Positions 56,483 to 64,000 of a stretch of DNA of 64,000 nt are shown in pieces; positions within the stretch are counted from its first letter, which is position 1, and each line of letters begins with the position of its first letter. Source of the DNA: Arthrobacter sp. QXT-31. Its GTDB lineage: Bacteria > Actinomycetota > Actinomycetes > Actinomycetales > Micrococcaceae. Made by a program: the position numbers and the translations under genes. The DNA lies in NCBI RefSeq assembly GCF_001969265.1, contig NZ_CP019304.1:434001-498000 (forward strand), read 5' to 3'. The notes beneath the pieces are model-generated. The model saw only the letters and a list, made by a program, of their open reading frames with translations. It did no database searches and was not told the origin of the DNA.

Positions 56483-57318
56483 TGCTGCTCCTCGTATTCC
56501 TCGCTCAGGTGCTCGCTTGTCCACCCGGTGCCGGCCGCAGTCCAGCGCACGGTGAGGTCGCCGAGCGGCGCAACCTGGTCAAATGCCACCACCTGGTCCC
56601 TGAACAGCTCCAGCAGTGCCAGGAAGCGCGCCACCACAACCAGGGTGGATTCGGCGTCGGCGATCAGGGCGCGGAAGGTCAGGTGCCGGCCCTCCTGCAG
56701 CCGCAGTCCGATCAGCTCCGCCTGTTCGCGCACACTTACCGGGCTTCCGTGCAGGTGGGCGACGCCCACCTCGGTCGGCACCGGAGCCTTGGGCTTAAGC
56801 GCGGCCTCGGCCATCGCCGCGAACTGTGCGGGACTGTGCTTCCAGACGAGGTCCGGCAGCATGGCGGCGAAGTGTTCCTCGAGGGCCACTTGCCGCGGAT
56901 ATCGGCGGGATTCCAGTTCCAGTGTGGCATCCATCAGCGCCGCGACCTGTTTGAAGGCCTTGTACTGCAGGAGCCGGGCAAAGAGGAGGTCCCGGGCCTC
57001 GAGGAGGGCGATGTCGTCGTCGTCCTCCACCTCGCCTGCGGGCAGCAGGCGCGCTGCCTTCAGGTCCAGGAGCGTGGCCGCGATGACGAGGAACTCACTG
57101 GCCTCATCGAGCGCCCACTCCTCCCCCAGTTCCTGCAGGTTACGGATGTACCGGATGAACTCGTCGGTGACCGTGGCAAGCGCCACCTCGGTGATGTCCA
57201 GCTGGTGCTTGGAGATCAGTCCCAGCAGGAGGTCGAATGGGCCGCTGAAGTTGGCCAGGCGTACTTCGAAGCCGGACCGCCTGGTTTCAGCGGGTGGCGT
57301 TGCCGGCTCTGCGGTCAT
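56479..57318 (-). CDS. scpA: Segregation and condensation protein A (kleisin)
   Basis: A 279-residue kleisin bridging Smc heads and ScpB. FEVRLANFSGPFDLLLGLISKHQLDITEVALATVTDEFI (about 14-52) is the N-terminal Smc-binding domain. The C terminus (about 200-270) is the winged-helix that binds the Smc cap. It lies 5 bases after parA, indicating joint expression of chromosome segregation genes. smc itself is not in the window. Confidence 0.95.
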   Translation of the reverse strand: MTAEPATPPAETRRSGFEVRLANFSGPFDLLLGLISKHQLDITEVALATVTDEFIRYIRNLQELGEEWALDEASEFLVIAATLLDLKAARLLPAGEVEDDDDIALLEARDLLFARLLQYKAFKQVAALMDATLELESRRYPRQVALEEHFAAMLPDLVWKHSPAQFAAMAEAALKPKAPVPTEVGVAHLHGSPVSVREQAELIGLRLQEGRHLTFRALIADAESTLVVVARFLALLELFRDQVVAFDQVAPLGDLTVRWTAAGTGWTSEHLSEEYEEQQ

Positions 57319-57323
57319 CCGGG

Positions 57324-58223
57324 CTAGGGCGCGCCGCCGCGCGAAATCAGTTCCTTGGCGAGCCGGCGGTAGGCGTCCGCACCCACATGGTTTCCGGCGT
57401 AGCTGGTGATGGGTTCGGCGGCGACGGTGGCGTCGGCGAACTTGATGGAACGCTTGATCACGGTCTCGAAGACCTTGTCCCCGAATGCCTCAACCAGGCG
57501 GCTGATGACTTCACGGCTGTGCAGCGTGCGAGCGTCGTACATCGTGGCCAGTACGCCGTCCACCTGCAGCCGCGGGTTGAGGCGGTCCTGGACCTTGTCG
57601 ATGGTTTCGACCAGCAGTGCCACCGCGCGCAGGGCGAAGAATTCGCAGATGAGCGGAATGATCACACCGTGGGCCGCGGTCAGCGCGTTGACGGTGAGCA
57701 GGCCGAGGGAAGGCTGGCAGTCGATAAGCACGACGTCGTACTCGTCCTCGACCTTCTTCAGTGCCCGGTCCAGCACCTGCTCACGGGCCACCTCGTTCAC
57801 CAGCTGCACTTCGGCAGCGGACAGGTCGATGTTGGCGGGCAGCAGGTCCACGTTCTCCACACCTGTCTGGTGGATCGCCTCGCGGATGTCGATCTTGCGG
57901 TCCATCAGGACGTTGTAGACAGTCAGGTCGAGTTCGTGGGGGTTGACGCCGAGCCCGGCAGACAGGGCACCCTGGGGATCAAAGTCGACCAGGAGCACGC
58001 GGCGGCCGTATTCGGCGAGTGCTGCGGCCAGGTTGATGGTGGAGGTGGTTTTACCCACCCCGCCCTTCTGGTTGACCATGGCTATGACGCGGGCCGGTCC
58101 ATGGGAGGACAGCGGCGCGGGCTCCGGAAAATCGCGGTGGGGGCGGCCTGTGGGACCCATGACGGCGTCTTCCAGGTCGAGTTCCGTGCCTTCCAGAGTT
58201 GCTGAACCCTGTTCGCTGCTCAC
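57324..58223 (-). CDS. parA: ParA-type ATPase of the scpAB operon
   Basis: A 299-residue ParA/Soj-like ATPase (Rv1708 position). GTG 58223 (VSSEQGSATLEG) is the most plausible start; GTG 58235 is possible too. Walker A NQKGGVGKTTST (about 51-62) and LLVDFDPQGALSAGLG follow an about 40-residue acidic/Pro-rich N terminus. VVLIDCQPSLGLLTVNAL and the ParA C-terminal signature are present. There is no parB next to it; the operon continues with scpA/scpB. The RACCTT-N13-AAGGTT element lies 135-160 bases upstream. Confidence 0.9.
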   Translation of the reverse strand: MSSEQGSATLEGTELDLEDAVMGPTGRPHRDFPEPAPLSSHGPARVIAMVNQKGGVGKTTSTINLAAALAEYGRRVLLVDFDPQGALSAGLGVNPHELDLTVYNVLMDRKIDIREAIHQTGVENVDLLPANIDLSAAEVQLVNEVAREQVLDRALKKVEDEYDVVLIDCQPSLGLLTVNALTAAHGVIIPLICEFFALRAVALLVETIDKVQDRLNPRLQVDGVLATMYDARTLHSREVISRLVEAFGDKVFETVIKRSIKFADATVAAEPITSYAGNHVGADAYRRLAKELISRGGAP

Positions 58224-58357
58224 GTATCTGTCCACACTTTCGATGACGGTGATTTCTTCTGCCGCTGTCTGCCAGCGCCCCTGCTTCTTCCACCCCAAGG
58301 TTACAGCGCCCGACACGGCATTCCATGGACCTTGACTTTTGATGGCGTTTGAGCCTT

Positions 58358-58382
58358 GACCTTGTACTTGAGGTCGAAGGTT
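58358..58382. promoter_or_regulatory. Candidate FtsR/MerR-type operator upstream of parA-scpAB
   Basis: GACCTT (58358-58363), 13-base spacer, AAGGTT (58377-58382): same arm sequence and same spacing as the element at the ftsZ promoter (8172-8196). A second CCTTGAC half-site overlaps it on the left. Binding by FtsR is inferred. Confidence 0.5.
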
Positions 58383-58396
58383 ACTGCCGGGCAGCA

Positions 58397-58439
58397 ACGA
58401 AACCGCCCGCACAGGCAGGGCCTGTGCGGGCGGTTTCGT
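58397..58439 (-). terminator. Terminator of dctA
   Basis: 20-bp perfect stem (58397-58416 with 58420-58439), 3-base tip, one of the longest in the window, about 25 bases after the dctA stop and upstream of the parA promoter. Confidence 0.9.
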
Positions 58440-58464
58440 TGTGTCTGTGCTGGCGCCGGGCCCT

Positions 58465-59808
58465 TTACGCCTTGGCGGCGGCGGCGATGGATTCTGGCGT
58501 TTCCGCCACGCCGTGGTGGTGCGCCACCATCGTCTGTTCGTCGAACGGATCCTGGCCGGTCAGCACGAGGTTCACCTGTTCGCCGTCGATCTCCTTGACC
58601 CAGGTGCCGATCAGCAGGGTGGCGACGGCGTTGCCGGTGAAGTTGGTCAGTGCACGGGCCTCGGACATGAAGCGGTCGATGCCCACGATCATGCCGACGC
58701 CGCCGAGGAGTTCCGGCTTGTGGGCCTGCAGGCCTGCAGCGAGCGTTGCCAGGCCGGCGCCGGTGACACCGGCTGCGCCCTTGGAGGCGATGATCATGAA
58801 GACCAGCAGGGAGATCTGCGCGCCGAGGTCCAGCGGGGTTCCCATCGCGTTGGCCACGAAGAGCGACGCCATGGTCAGGTAGATGGCCGTGCCGTCCAGG
58901 TTGAAGGAGTAGCCGGTCGGGACCGTCACGCCGACCACAGGCTTGGAGACGCCCAGGTGCTCCATCTTGGCGATGAGGCGCGGCAGGGCGGCTTCGGAGG
59001 AGGACGTCGAGAAAATGAGCAGGTACTCGCGGGCCAGGTACTTCATCAGCTTGAAGATGTTCACGCCGGTGACCACCTGCAGCAGGCCGCCGAGGATGAC
59101 GACGATGAACACCGCACACGTGATGTAGAAGGCGATCATCAGGGTGAACATGCTCACGATTGCCTGGAAGCCGGTGGCGCCAACCACGGCAGCGATGGCA
59201 CCGAACGCACCCAGCGGGGCGAGCCACATGATCATGATCAGGATGCGGAACACCAGTGCCTGGCCGTAGCCGATGGCCTTCAGGATCGGGGCACCCTGCG
59301 GCCCCATCCTCTGCAGTGCGAAACCTACGAGAATAGCGGCCAGAAGCGTGGGAAGCACCGGAATATCCCCGGGGATGATGCCGAGCAGGAAGTCTACCGT
59401 GCTGTCCGTGGAGGCCTTCTTGTTGGGATCATAGGGCGTCAGCTGGAGCCCCTCACCCGGGTGGATCAGGTTGCCGACCACGAGGCCGATGGCCAGGGCG
59501 AATGTGGACATGAGGACGAAGTAGCCCAGGGCCAGACCGCCGACCTTACCCACCGTGGCCGCCTTGGCGATCGAGCCGATGCCCAGCACGATGGTGCAGA
59601 AGATGACCGGGGCGATCATCATCTTGATCAGCTTGATGAAGCCGTCACCGAGGGGCTTGAGTGATTTTCCGACCTCGGGGAACAGCAGCCCCACCAGAGC
59701 GCCGAGGACGACCGCGGCGATAACGGCGATGTACAGGTAATGGGACTTGTCGAGTCCCTTACGCTGGGCTTTAGCCGGCGCTGCCGACTCTCCTCGTTGA
59801 GAAGCCAT
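58465..59808 (-). CDS. dctA: C4-dicarboxylate:cation symporter
   Basis: A 447-residue DctA/GltP-family (SDF) transporter, probably importing succinate, fumarate or malate with Na+ or H+. ATG 59808 (MASQRGESAAP) has AAGGAGA upstream. About eight membrane helices and two re-entrant loops: STSSSEAALPRLIAKMEHLG is the serine-rich hairpin, and NLDGTAIYLTMASLFVANAMG (about 310-330) binds substrate and cation. Divergent from a CitA/DcuS-type two-component system, which likely controls it. Confidence 0.94.
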   Translation of the reverse strand: MASQRGESAAPAKAQRKGLDKSHYLYIAVIAAVVLGALVGLLFPEVGKSLKPLGDGFIKLIKMMIAPVIFCTIVLGIGSIAKAATVGKVGGLALGYFVLMSTFALAIGLVVGNLIHPGEGLQLTPYDPNKKASTDSTVDFLLGIIPGDIPVLPTLLAAILVGFALQRMGPQGAPILKAIGYGQALVFRILIMIMWLAPLGAFGAIAAVVGATGFQAIVSMFTLMIAFYITCAVFIVVILGGLLQVVTGVNIFKLMKYLAREYLLIFSTSSSEAALPRLIAKMEHLGVSKPVVGVTVPTGYSFNLDGTAIYLTMASLFVANAMGTPLDLGAQISLLVFMIIASKGAAGVTGAGLATLAAGLQAHKPELLGGVGMIVGIDRFMSEARALTNFTGNAVATLLIGTWVKEIDGEQVNLVLTGQDPFDEQTMVAHHHGVAETPESIAAAAKA

Positions 59809-59948
59809 CTTGTCTCTCCTTATGGATAATCTGGAAGACGCTTCGGCACAATCTCTGGGCTCCGCGCGTCGGTCCTTTGTGACTTCCATCATTCGCCACG
59901 GGGTGACTTGGCTCACCGTTGCGTTCATATTGGTCATGGGAGGTGTTG
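59809..59948. promoter_or_regulatory. 140-base divergent promoter region, dctA / sensor kinase
   Basis: It contains both ribosome-binding sites (AAGGAGA for dctA, GGGAGGTG at 59938-59945 for the kinase). The centre is moderately A/T-rich and must hold both promoters and presumably the response-regulator site. I see no clear inverted repeat. Confidence 0.55.
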
Positions 59949-61685
59949 ATGATCCACCGCTGGAGCATTGCCAGGCGGCTGTTCGTGGCGAACCTGCTGT
60001 TCATGCTGACCCTCACGGCCTTCGTGGGTACTGCAGTTTTCGTTGACGCCCGGGACCACGCCTACGAGGAGGCGGGCAGCCGGATGGGGGTCCTGGCGAC
60101 ATCCATCGCCGACAACCCTCTGGTTCTGCAGGCCGCCGGTACGGCGAACCCGTCGGCGCAGCTGCAGCCGTATGCACAGAAGGTCATGGACCATGCCGGG
60201 GCGGACTTCATCACCATCATGGCGCCGGACCGGACGCGGTGGACGCACCCGCGCGGCGAGGAACTGGGCCGCCCCTACATCGGTTCGATCGAGCAGGCCC
60301 TCCAGGGCCGCGTCTTCACCGAGATCACCGCCGGAACGCTGGGGCCGTCGGTGCGGACGATTGCCCCGGTGAAGGACGACCGCGGTGCAGTCCGCGCGCT
60401 CGTGGCCGCCGGGGTGACCGTCAATACGGTGGATGTGGCCTTGTCCGGCAGGCTGCCTGCGCTGTTGGCCGTATCCGGCTCGCTGCTGGTGGGCGGATCG
60501 CTCGCGTCCTGGTTCCTTGGCCGCTACCTGCGGCGGGTGACTAGGGGGTGGGGACCCGAGCAGCTGGCCCAGCTTTTCGCCTACTACGAATCAGTGCTCC
60601 ACTCGGTCCGGGAAGGTGTTGTCCTGATAGATCCCGCCGGAAGGGTGGTCATCTACAACGACCAGGCTGCAGAATTGCTGGGGCTGGAGCCGCGGGAAGC
60701 GGAGGACGACCACGAAGCCACGCCGCAGCTCGCCGACCTGCCGTTGGCTCCCAGCTTGAAGGAGCTTTTTGAGTCCGGGCGGACGGCCCACGATGAAATC
60801 CATCTCACCAATGACGGCGTGCTGGTGGTTAATCAGCGCCCGGCAGTGGGTCCGGGTTCCTCCGCCGAGCGGCAGCGGGGCCGGTTGTTCGGTACCGTTG
60901 CCACCATCCGCGCCCGCACCGAGATCGAATCACTGGGCACCGAACTGGAGAGCATGCGGACCCTTTCCGATGCCCTCCGGGCCCAGACCCACGAGCACGC
61001 CAACCGGCTGCACACCATGGTCTCCCTCCTGGAGCTCGGACGGACCGATGAGGCCCTCGACTTCGCTACGAAGGACCTCGAGCTGAGCCAGCAGCTGACG
61101 GACGACGTGGTCGGCTCGGTCCAGGAGCCCGTGCTGAGCGCGCTGGTTATGGGCAAGGCGGCCCAGGCCCACGAGCGCGGCGTGGAGCTGGTGGTCGAGG
61201 CTGCCGGGCCTGCCCTCGCTGGAGACCTGGCCGTACAGGACCTCGTCACCGTCCTCGGCAACCTGCTGGACAACGCCATTGACGCCGCCGCGGATGCCCC
61301 CGGGCCAAGGCGGGTGGAGCTCCGGGTGGACACGTCGAGTGGCGGGCTGAAAATTACAGTGCAGGATACGGGCAAGGGCATTGACCCCTCCGCCGTGGAC
61401 GACGTGTTCCGCTACGGTTTCAGCACCAAGCAGGCAGGGGCGTTCGGCCGCGGCCTTGGCCTCGCCCTGGTGAAACAGGCCGTCCAGCGCCTGGCCGGTA
61501 CCATGACCATCAGCAGCGCGAGCACTGGCGGCGCCCGTTTCGACATCGTGCTTCCTGCCAGCGCCGATTCCGACCCATTGACCGCAGATACACTTCCCCA
61601 CGGCGCCTTCCCGCCCAGCACTTTCCCCTCAAGCACTTTCCGGCCCAGTACGGCCACACCGAGTCTCCCGGAGGAGCATACGTGA
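59949..61685 (+). CDS. CitA/DcuS-family sensor histidine kinase
   Basis: A 578-residue membrane kinase starting at ATG 59949 (GGGAGGTG 4 bases upstream). TM1 is at about 10-32. A periplasmic/extracytoplasmic PDC-type sensor domain (about 33-165) follows, then TM2 (about 170-192), a PAS domain (about 215-320, YESVLHSVREGVVLIDPAGRVV) and the kinase. The phosphoacceptor is H348 in QTHEHANRLH, the DcuS/CitA subtype. NLLDNAIDAA, DTGKGI and GRGLGLALV are the N, G1 and G2 boxes. A low-complexity FPSSTF tail ends it. Likely senses dicarboxylates or citrate. Confidence 0.92.
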   Translation: MIHRWSIARRLFVANLLFMLTLTAFVGTAVFVDARDHAYEEAGSRMGVLATSIADNPLVLQAAGTANPSAQLQPYAQKVMDHAGADFITIMAPDRTRWTHPRGEELGRPYIGSIEQALQGRVFTEITAGTLGPSVRTIAPVKDDRGAVRALVAAGVTVNTVDVALSGRLPALLAVSGSLLVGGSLASWFLGRYLRRVTRGWGPEQLAQLFAYYESVLHSVREGVVLIDPAGRVVIYNDQAAELLGLEPREAEDDHEATPQLADLPLAPSLKELFESGRTAHDEIHLTNDGVLVVNQRPAVGPGSSAERQRGRLFGTVATIRARTEIESLGTELESMRTLSDALRAQTHEHANRLHTMVSLLELGRTDEALDFATKDLELSQQLTDDVVGSVQEPVLSALVMGKAAQAHERGVELVVEAAGPALAGDLAVQDLVTVLGNLLDNAIDAAADAPGPRRVELRVDTSSGGLKITVQDTGKGIDPSAVDDVFRYGFSTKQAGAFGRGLGLALVKQAVQRLAGTMTISSASTGGARFDIVLPASADSDPLTADTLPHGAFPPSTFPSSTFRPSTATPSLPEEHT

Positions 61686-62395
61686 CAGACATCCGAGTCC
61701 TCGTCGTCGAGGACGAGCCCGTCGCAGCTGCGGCACATGCCGCCTACGTGGGCAGGGTGAACGGCTTCGCGCTGGCGGGAACCGCCCCGGACGGCCAGTC
61801 GGCGCTCCGGATGCTCACCGAGTTCTCGGCTGCCGGCACTCCGGTGGAGCTGGTACTGCTCGATATGAACCTGCCGGACCTGCATGGCCTGGACATCGCC
61901 CGGCGGATGCGCTCCGCCGGGCACTTCGCGGACATCATCGCAATCACAGCTGTTCGGGAGCTGGCGATTGTGCGCAGCGCTGTCTCCATCGGCGTCGTGC
62001 AGTACCTCATTAAGCCGTTCACTTACGCGACGTTCGCGGACAAGCTGGCGAGTTACCGGCAGTTCCGTGACCAGCTAGCGGGACCGCAGGCGGGGTCAGC
62101 GAAAGCAGCAGCATCGCAGAGTGACGTGGACCAGGCTTTCGCCAGCCTGCGGGCCCCGTCCGAACTGCCGTTGCCGAAAGGCTTGGCCCCCTCAACGCTC
62201 GACGCCGTCCGCGACTTTATGAAGGAACAGCCCGGCGCCGTCTCTGCCACTGAGGTCATGACCGCGCTGGGCATGTCGAGGGTCACCGCCCGCCGTTACC
62301 TCGAGTACCTCGCCGACGCCGGAACGGTGTCGCGGACGGCCCGGTACGGCGCCCCGGGCCGCCCAGAGAACGAGTACCGCTGGTCCCGGGCCTAA
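61682..62395 (+). CDS. CitB/DcuR-family response regulator
   Basis: A 237-residue DNA-binding regulator. GTG 61682 overlaps the kinase stop. The receiver (about 1-125) has VLVVEDEPVAA, phosphorylated D61 in VLLDMNLPDLHG, and K in QYLIKPFTY. The C-terminal HTH (about 175-235: ATEVMTALGMSRVTARRYLEYLADAG) is the CitB/DcuR type. Coupled kinase/regulator, adjacent to dctA, argues for dicarboxylate-responsive induction of dctA. Confidence 0.93.
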   Translation: MTDIRVLVVEDEPVAAAAHAAYVGRVNGFALAGTAPDGQSALRMLTEFSAAGTPVELVLLDMNLPDLHGLDIARRMRSAGHFADIIAITAVRELAIVRSAVSIGVVQYLIKPFTYATFADKLASYRQFRDQLAGPQAGSAKAAASQSDVDQAFASLRAPSELPLPKGLAPSTLDAVRDFMKEQPGAVSATEVMTALGMSRVTARRYLEYLADAGTVSRTARYGAPGRPENEYRWSRA

Positions 62396-62425
62396 CGATT
62401 ACCGGCAGCGATGTAAAGAGCACCT

Positions 62426-64000
62426 CTAGGCGGCCGTGGGTGAGGACCAGTAAGGCCAGGGATCCTGAGGCAGGGGTGGATTCAGATCGTCGAGAGCCAT
62501 TGGAGTCTCGATCCCCGTGGAGTTGTCGGCATCGTCTGGCGGATCCGGAGAGTCAAGCCAGGCGGGCGGTTCCGGCACCTCTTGGCCGGGTGGCGCGCCG
62601 AACCAGTCGGGCGACTCGGACAAGGCGAGACCTGGTGGCAGTTCCGGGCCGTCTTGGCTGGGTGGCGCGTCGGACCAGCCCGGCTGAAAGTTGTCCGGCG
62701 CAAAGTTGTCTGGCACAAAGTTGTCCGGCCAGGTGGGTGGTTCCCAGTCCTGCTGTTCGGCGGGGTAATGGCGCCCGGATGGGGAGATCCAGCCGGGCGG
62801 GCTCTCCCTCGTGGCGCCGACCGGTCTCCACGCCGTGGCGTGTTTGAGCCGGTGGTGCTTCGGGCACGGCTGGCCGAGATTGGCCACGCCGGTGCCGCCG
62901 CCGTCGGCCCAGGCGAGGATGTGGTCGGCGTCGTTGTCCAGGGAGTGGTTGGTGCAGTTGGGGAAGGTGCATTTGGCGTCGCGGAGGCGCAGCCATTGCC
63001 GCATCGGTTTGGTGAGCCGGTAGCTGGTGCGCCCGATCTCCAACGGTGCCCCGTCCCGCGGGTCCGTGAGGACCCGGAAGAATGATGTTGCGCCGTTGGC
63101 GACGAGCCGGCGGGCCATGGACGCCGGGATCGGCCCGTACCCGTCCAGTGTGGCCGGTTCCTCGGTCTGTCCGAGCAGCGAGAACACCGGAACCGTGACC
63201 AGGACCTGCGCCTGCGGGGACGGCACATCACCGGCCGTCATCTCACCGGCAGGGACGGAACCTCCGCGCAAGGAGCCTCCTTGCCCGGAACCAGCTGCCC
63301 CACCGGTAATCCCCGGGGCTGGACGGAGCAGCGAGGTGGAAAAGACGTCGGCCCGGAGCTGGCTCAGGGTGCGGGTTTCGGTCGGCCCTTGAAGACCACG
63401 TGCGATGGCGGTGGTGCGGTTCCAGATCCCGGCGGCCTGGTCCGCGGGCAGGAACGCCGAGATCCACGCCATGCCGTCCCGGTCCGGGGTGTACTCCAGC
63501 CGCCGGTCCTTCACGCTCTTGAAGTGCCGTTTTTCGATGCTGTCCTGATGATGCCGTTCCCGCCAAGACCGGGCCTTGGCCCGGAACCTGCCCGGTGCCA
63601 GCTCCCCGGCAAAACAGCCCCGGGCAAACCCCGGAGAATCCGGATCAAGGAAATGCGTTTCCAGGGCCGCCGCCGCGGCCGGCTCCAGGTTGGCGGTCTC
63701 CTCACACATCACCCGCGCGTGCTGCCACGAAATACGGCCCACCTGCAGCGCGGCAAGAGTCAACGGCCGCTCCGTGGCCAGGGTCTGCGCCTCACACAGC
63801 AACGCACCGGCACTGCGCTCACTCACCCTCAGCGCACCGGCCACCTCAGCAGTCACGGACATCTCCCGTGCCGTCTGGTCCTGCCCGCCTGCACCCGGGG
63901 CCGCCATCGCCGCGTCCGCCGTGACGTATCCGGTGGCCAGCTGCACCTTCACAGCCGCAAGCCGCGCCTCCATCCCGCCCACCACCCTCAGGCCGTCCAG
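62426..64000 (-). CDS. DUF222-HNH endonuclease domain protein (13E12 family), incomplete at the right edge
   Basis: At least 524 residues; the frame is still open at 64000, so the true start may lie outside. The N-terminal DUF222 region (LRVSERSAGALLCEAQTL, ISWQHARVM, RTTAIARGL) precedes an HNH nuclease motif C-T-F-P-N-C-x14-DNDADHILAW-x-HHRLKH (about 350-400). The C-terminal about 100 residues are Pro/Asp-rich with PDNF(V/A/Q) repeats. These proteins are multicopy in Arthrobacter and mycobacteria, and are thought to be selfish or mobile-element related; the role is unknown. Confidence 0.9.
   Translation of the reverse strand: MDGLRVVGGMEARLAAVKVQLATGYVTADAAMAAPGAGGQDQTAREMSVTAEVAGALRVSERSAGALLCEAQTLATERPLTLAALQVGRISWQHARVMCEETANLEPAAAAALETHFLDPDSPGFARGCFAGELAPGRFRAKARSWRERHHQDSIEKRHFKSVKDRRLEYTPDRDGMAWISAFLPADQAAGIWNRTTAIARGLQGPTETRTLSQLRADVFSTSLLRPAPGITGGAAGSGQGGSLRGGSVPAGEMTAGDVPSPQAQVLVTVPVFSLLGQTEEPATLDGYGPIPASMARRLVANGATSFFRVLTDPRDGAPLEIGRTSYRLTKPMRQWLRLRDAKCTFPNCTNHSLDNDADHILAWADGGGTGVANLGQPCPKHHRLKHATAWRPVGATRESPPGWISPSGRHYPAEQQDWEPPTWPDNFVPDNFAPDNFQPGWSDAPPSQDGPELPPGLALSESPDWFGAPPGQEVPEPPAWLDSPDPPDDADNSTGIETPMALDDLNPPLPQDPWPYWSSPTAA
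62687..62731. repeat. Three 15-bp tandem repeats in the HNH gene tail
   Basis: Copies of AAAGTTGTCYGGCRC at 62687-62701, 62702-62716 and 62717-62731 encode consecutive PDNF-type pentapeptides in the Pro-rich tail. Confidence 0.9.

Noticed and set aside
62426..64000. The HNH gene as evidence of an intact mobile element or defence island.
   Set aside because: No transposase, integrase, or flanking repeats are visible; DUF222-HNH genes are common solitary genes in this group and the gene is cut by the window.

Overview
The window is about 64 kb of high-GC chromosomal DNA that reads as an actinobacterium of the family Micrococcaceae (Arthrobacter/Pseudarthrobacter-like). The evidence is the division cluster without ftsA but with sepF and DivIVA/Wag31, the GarA-type FHA protein, the DUF3040 protein, a DUF222-HNH gene, and blocks whose gene order matches Mycobacterium and Corynebacterium. 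I see no phage, IS element or CRISPR array. The content is mostly core genome.

Region 1 (1-23.4 kb, all minus strand) is a complete division and cell-wall (dcw) cluster. In transcription order it runs mraZ, rsmH, ftsL, ftsI, murE, murF, mraY, murD, ftsW, murG, murC, ftsQ, ftsZ, pgeF, yggS-type PLP protein, sepF, yggT, divIVA, lspA, an RluA-type pseudouridine synthase, and the start of dnaE. It covers cytoplasmic peptidoglycan precursor synthesis, lipid-linked steps, septal polymerisation, the Z ring with its SepF anchor, and polar growth (DivIVA). Many genes overlap by 1-8 bases, so the block is translationally coupled. An MraZ box lies upstream of mraZ.

Region 2 (23.7-39.7 kb) holds a DUF3040 membrane protein, dinB, a lipoprotein plus polyprenyl diphosphate synthase pair, an Rv2175c-like DNA-binding protein, a LysM/transglycosylase protein, a PASTA Ser/Thr kinase (pknL position), class II DAHP synthase, plsC, two tandem alpha/beta hydrolases, a membrane protein, a ROK sugar kinase and a long-chain acyl-CoA synthetase. 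The order idsA / Rv2175c / pknL / aroG / plsC / fadD15 parallels the mycobacterial Rv2173-Rv2187 stretch.

Region 3 (39.7-50.3 kb) contains an orphan MinD-like ATPase with a long low-complexity N terminus, pyruvate carboxylase, a solitary ParA-like ATPase, then gcvH / garA / MerR (FtsR-like) / DUF151 nuclease / MerR (Rv1830-like), as in mycobacterial Rv1826-Rv1830. It ends with an Fpg/Nei glycosylase and a tRNA-Pro(GGG).

Region 4 (50.4-58.4 kb, minus) is the conserved parA / scpA / scpB / rluB / tyrA / cmk / plsC-like / der operon. Region 5 (58.4-64 kb) is a C4-dicarboxylate symporter (dctA) divergent from a CitA/DcuS-type sensor kinase and response regulator, and a DUF222-HNH gene cut by the window edge.

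The most interesting non-coding signal is a 25-bp operator-like element, RACCTT-N13-AAGGTT, found upstream of both ftsZ and the parA-scpAB operon. Related AACCTTAAC boxes precede the second MerR gene. I infer a candidate FtsR/MerR division-and-segregation regulon.
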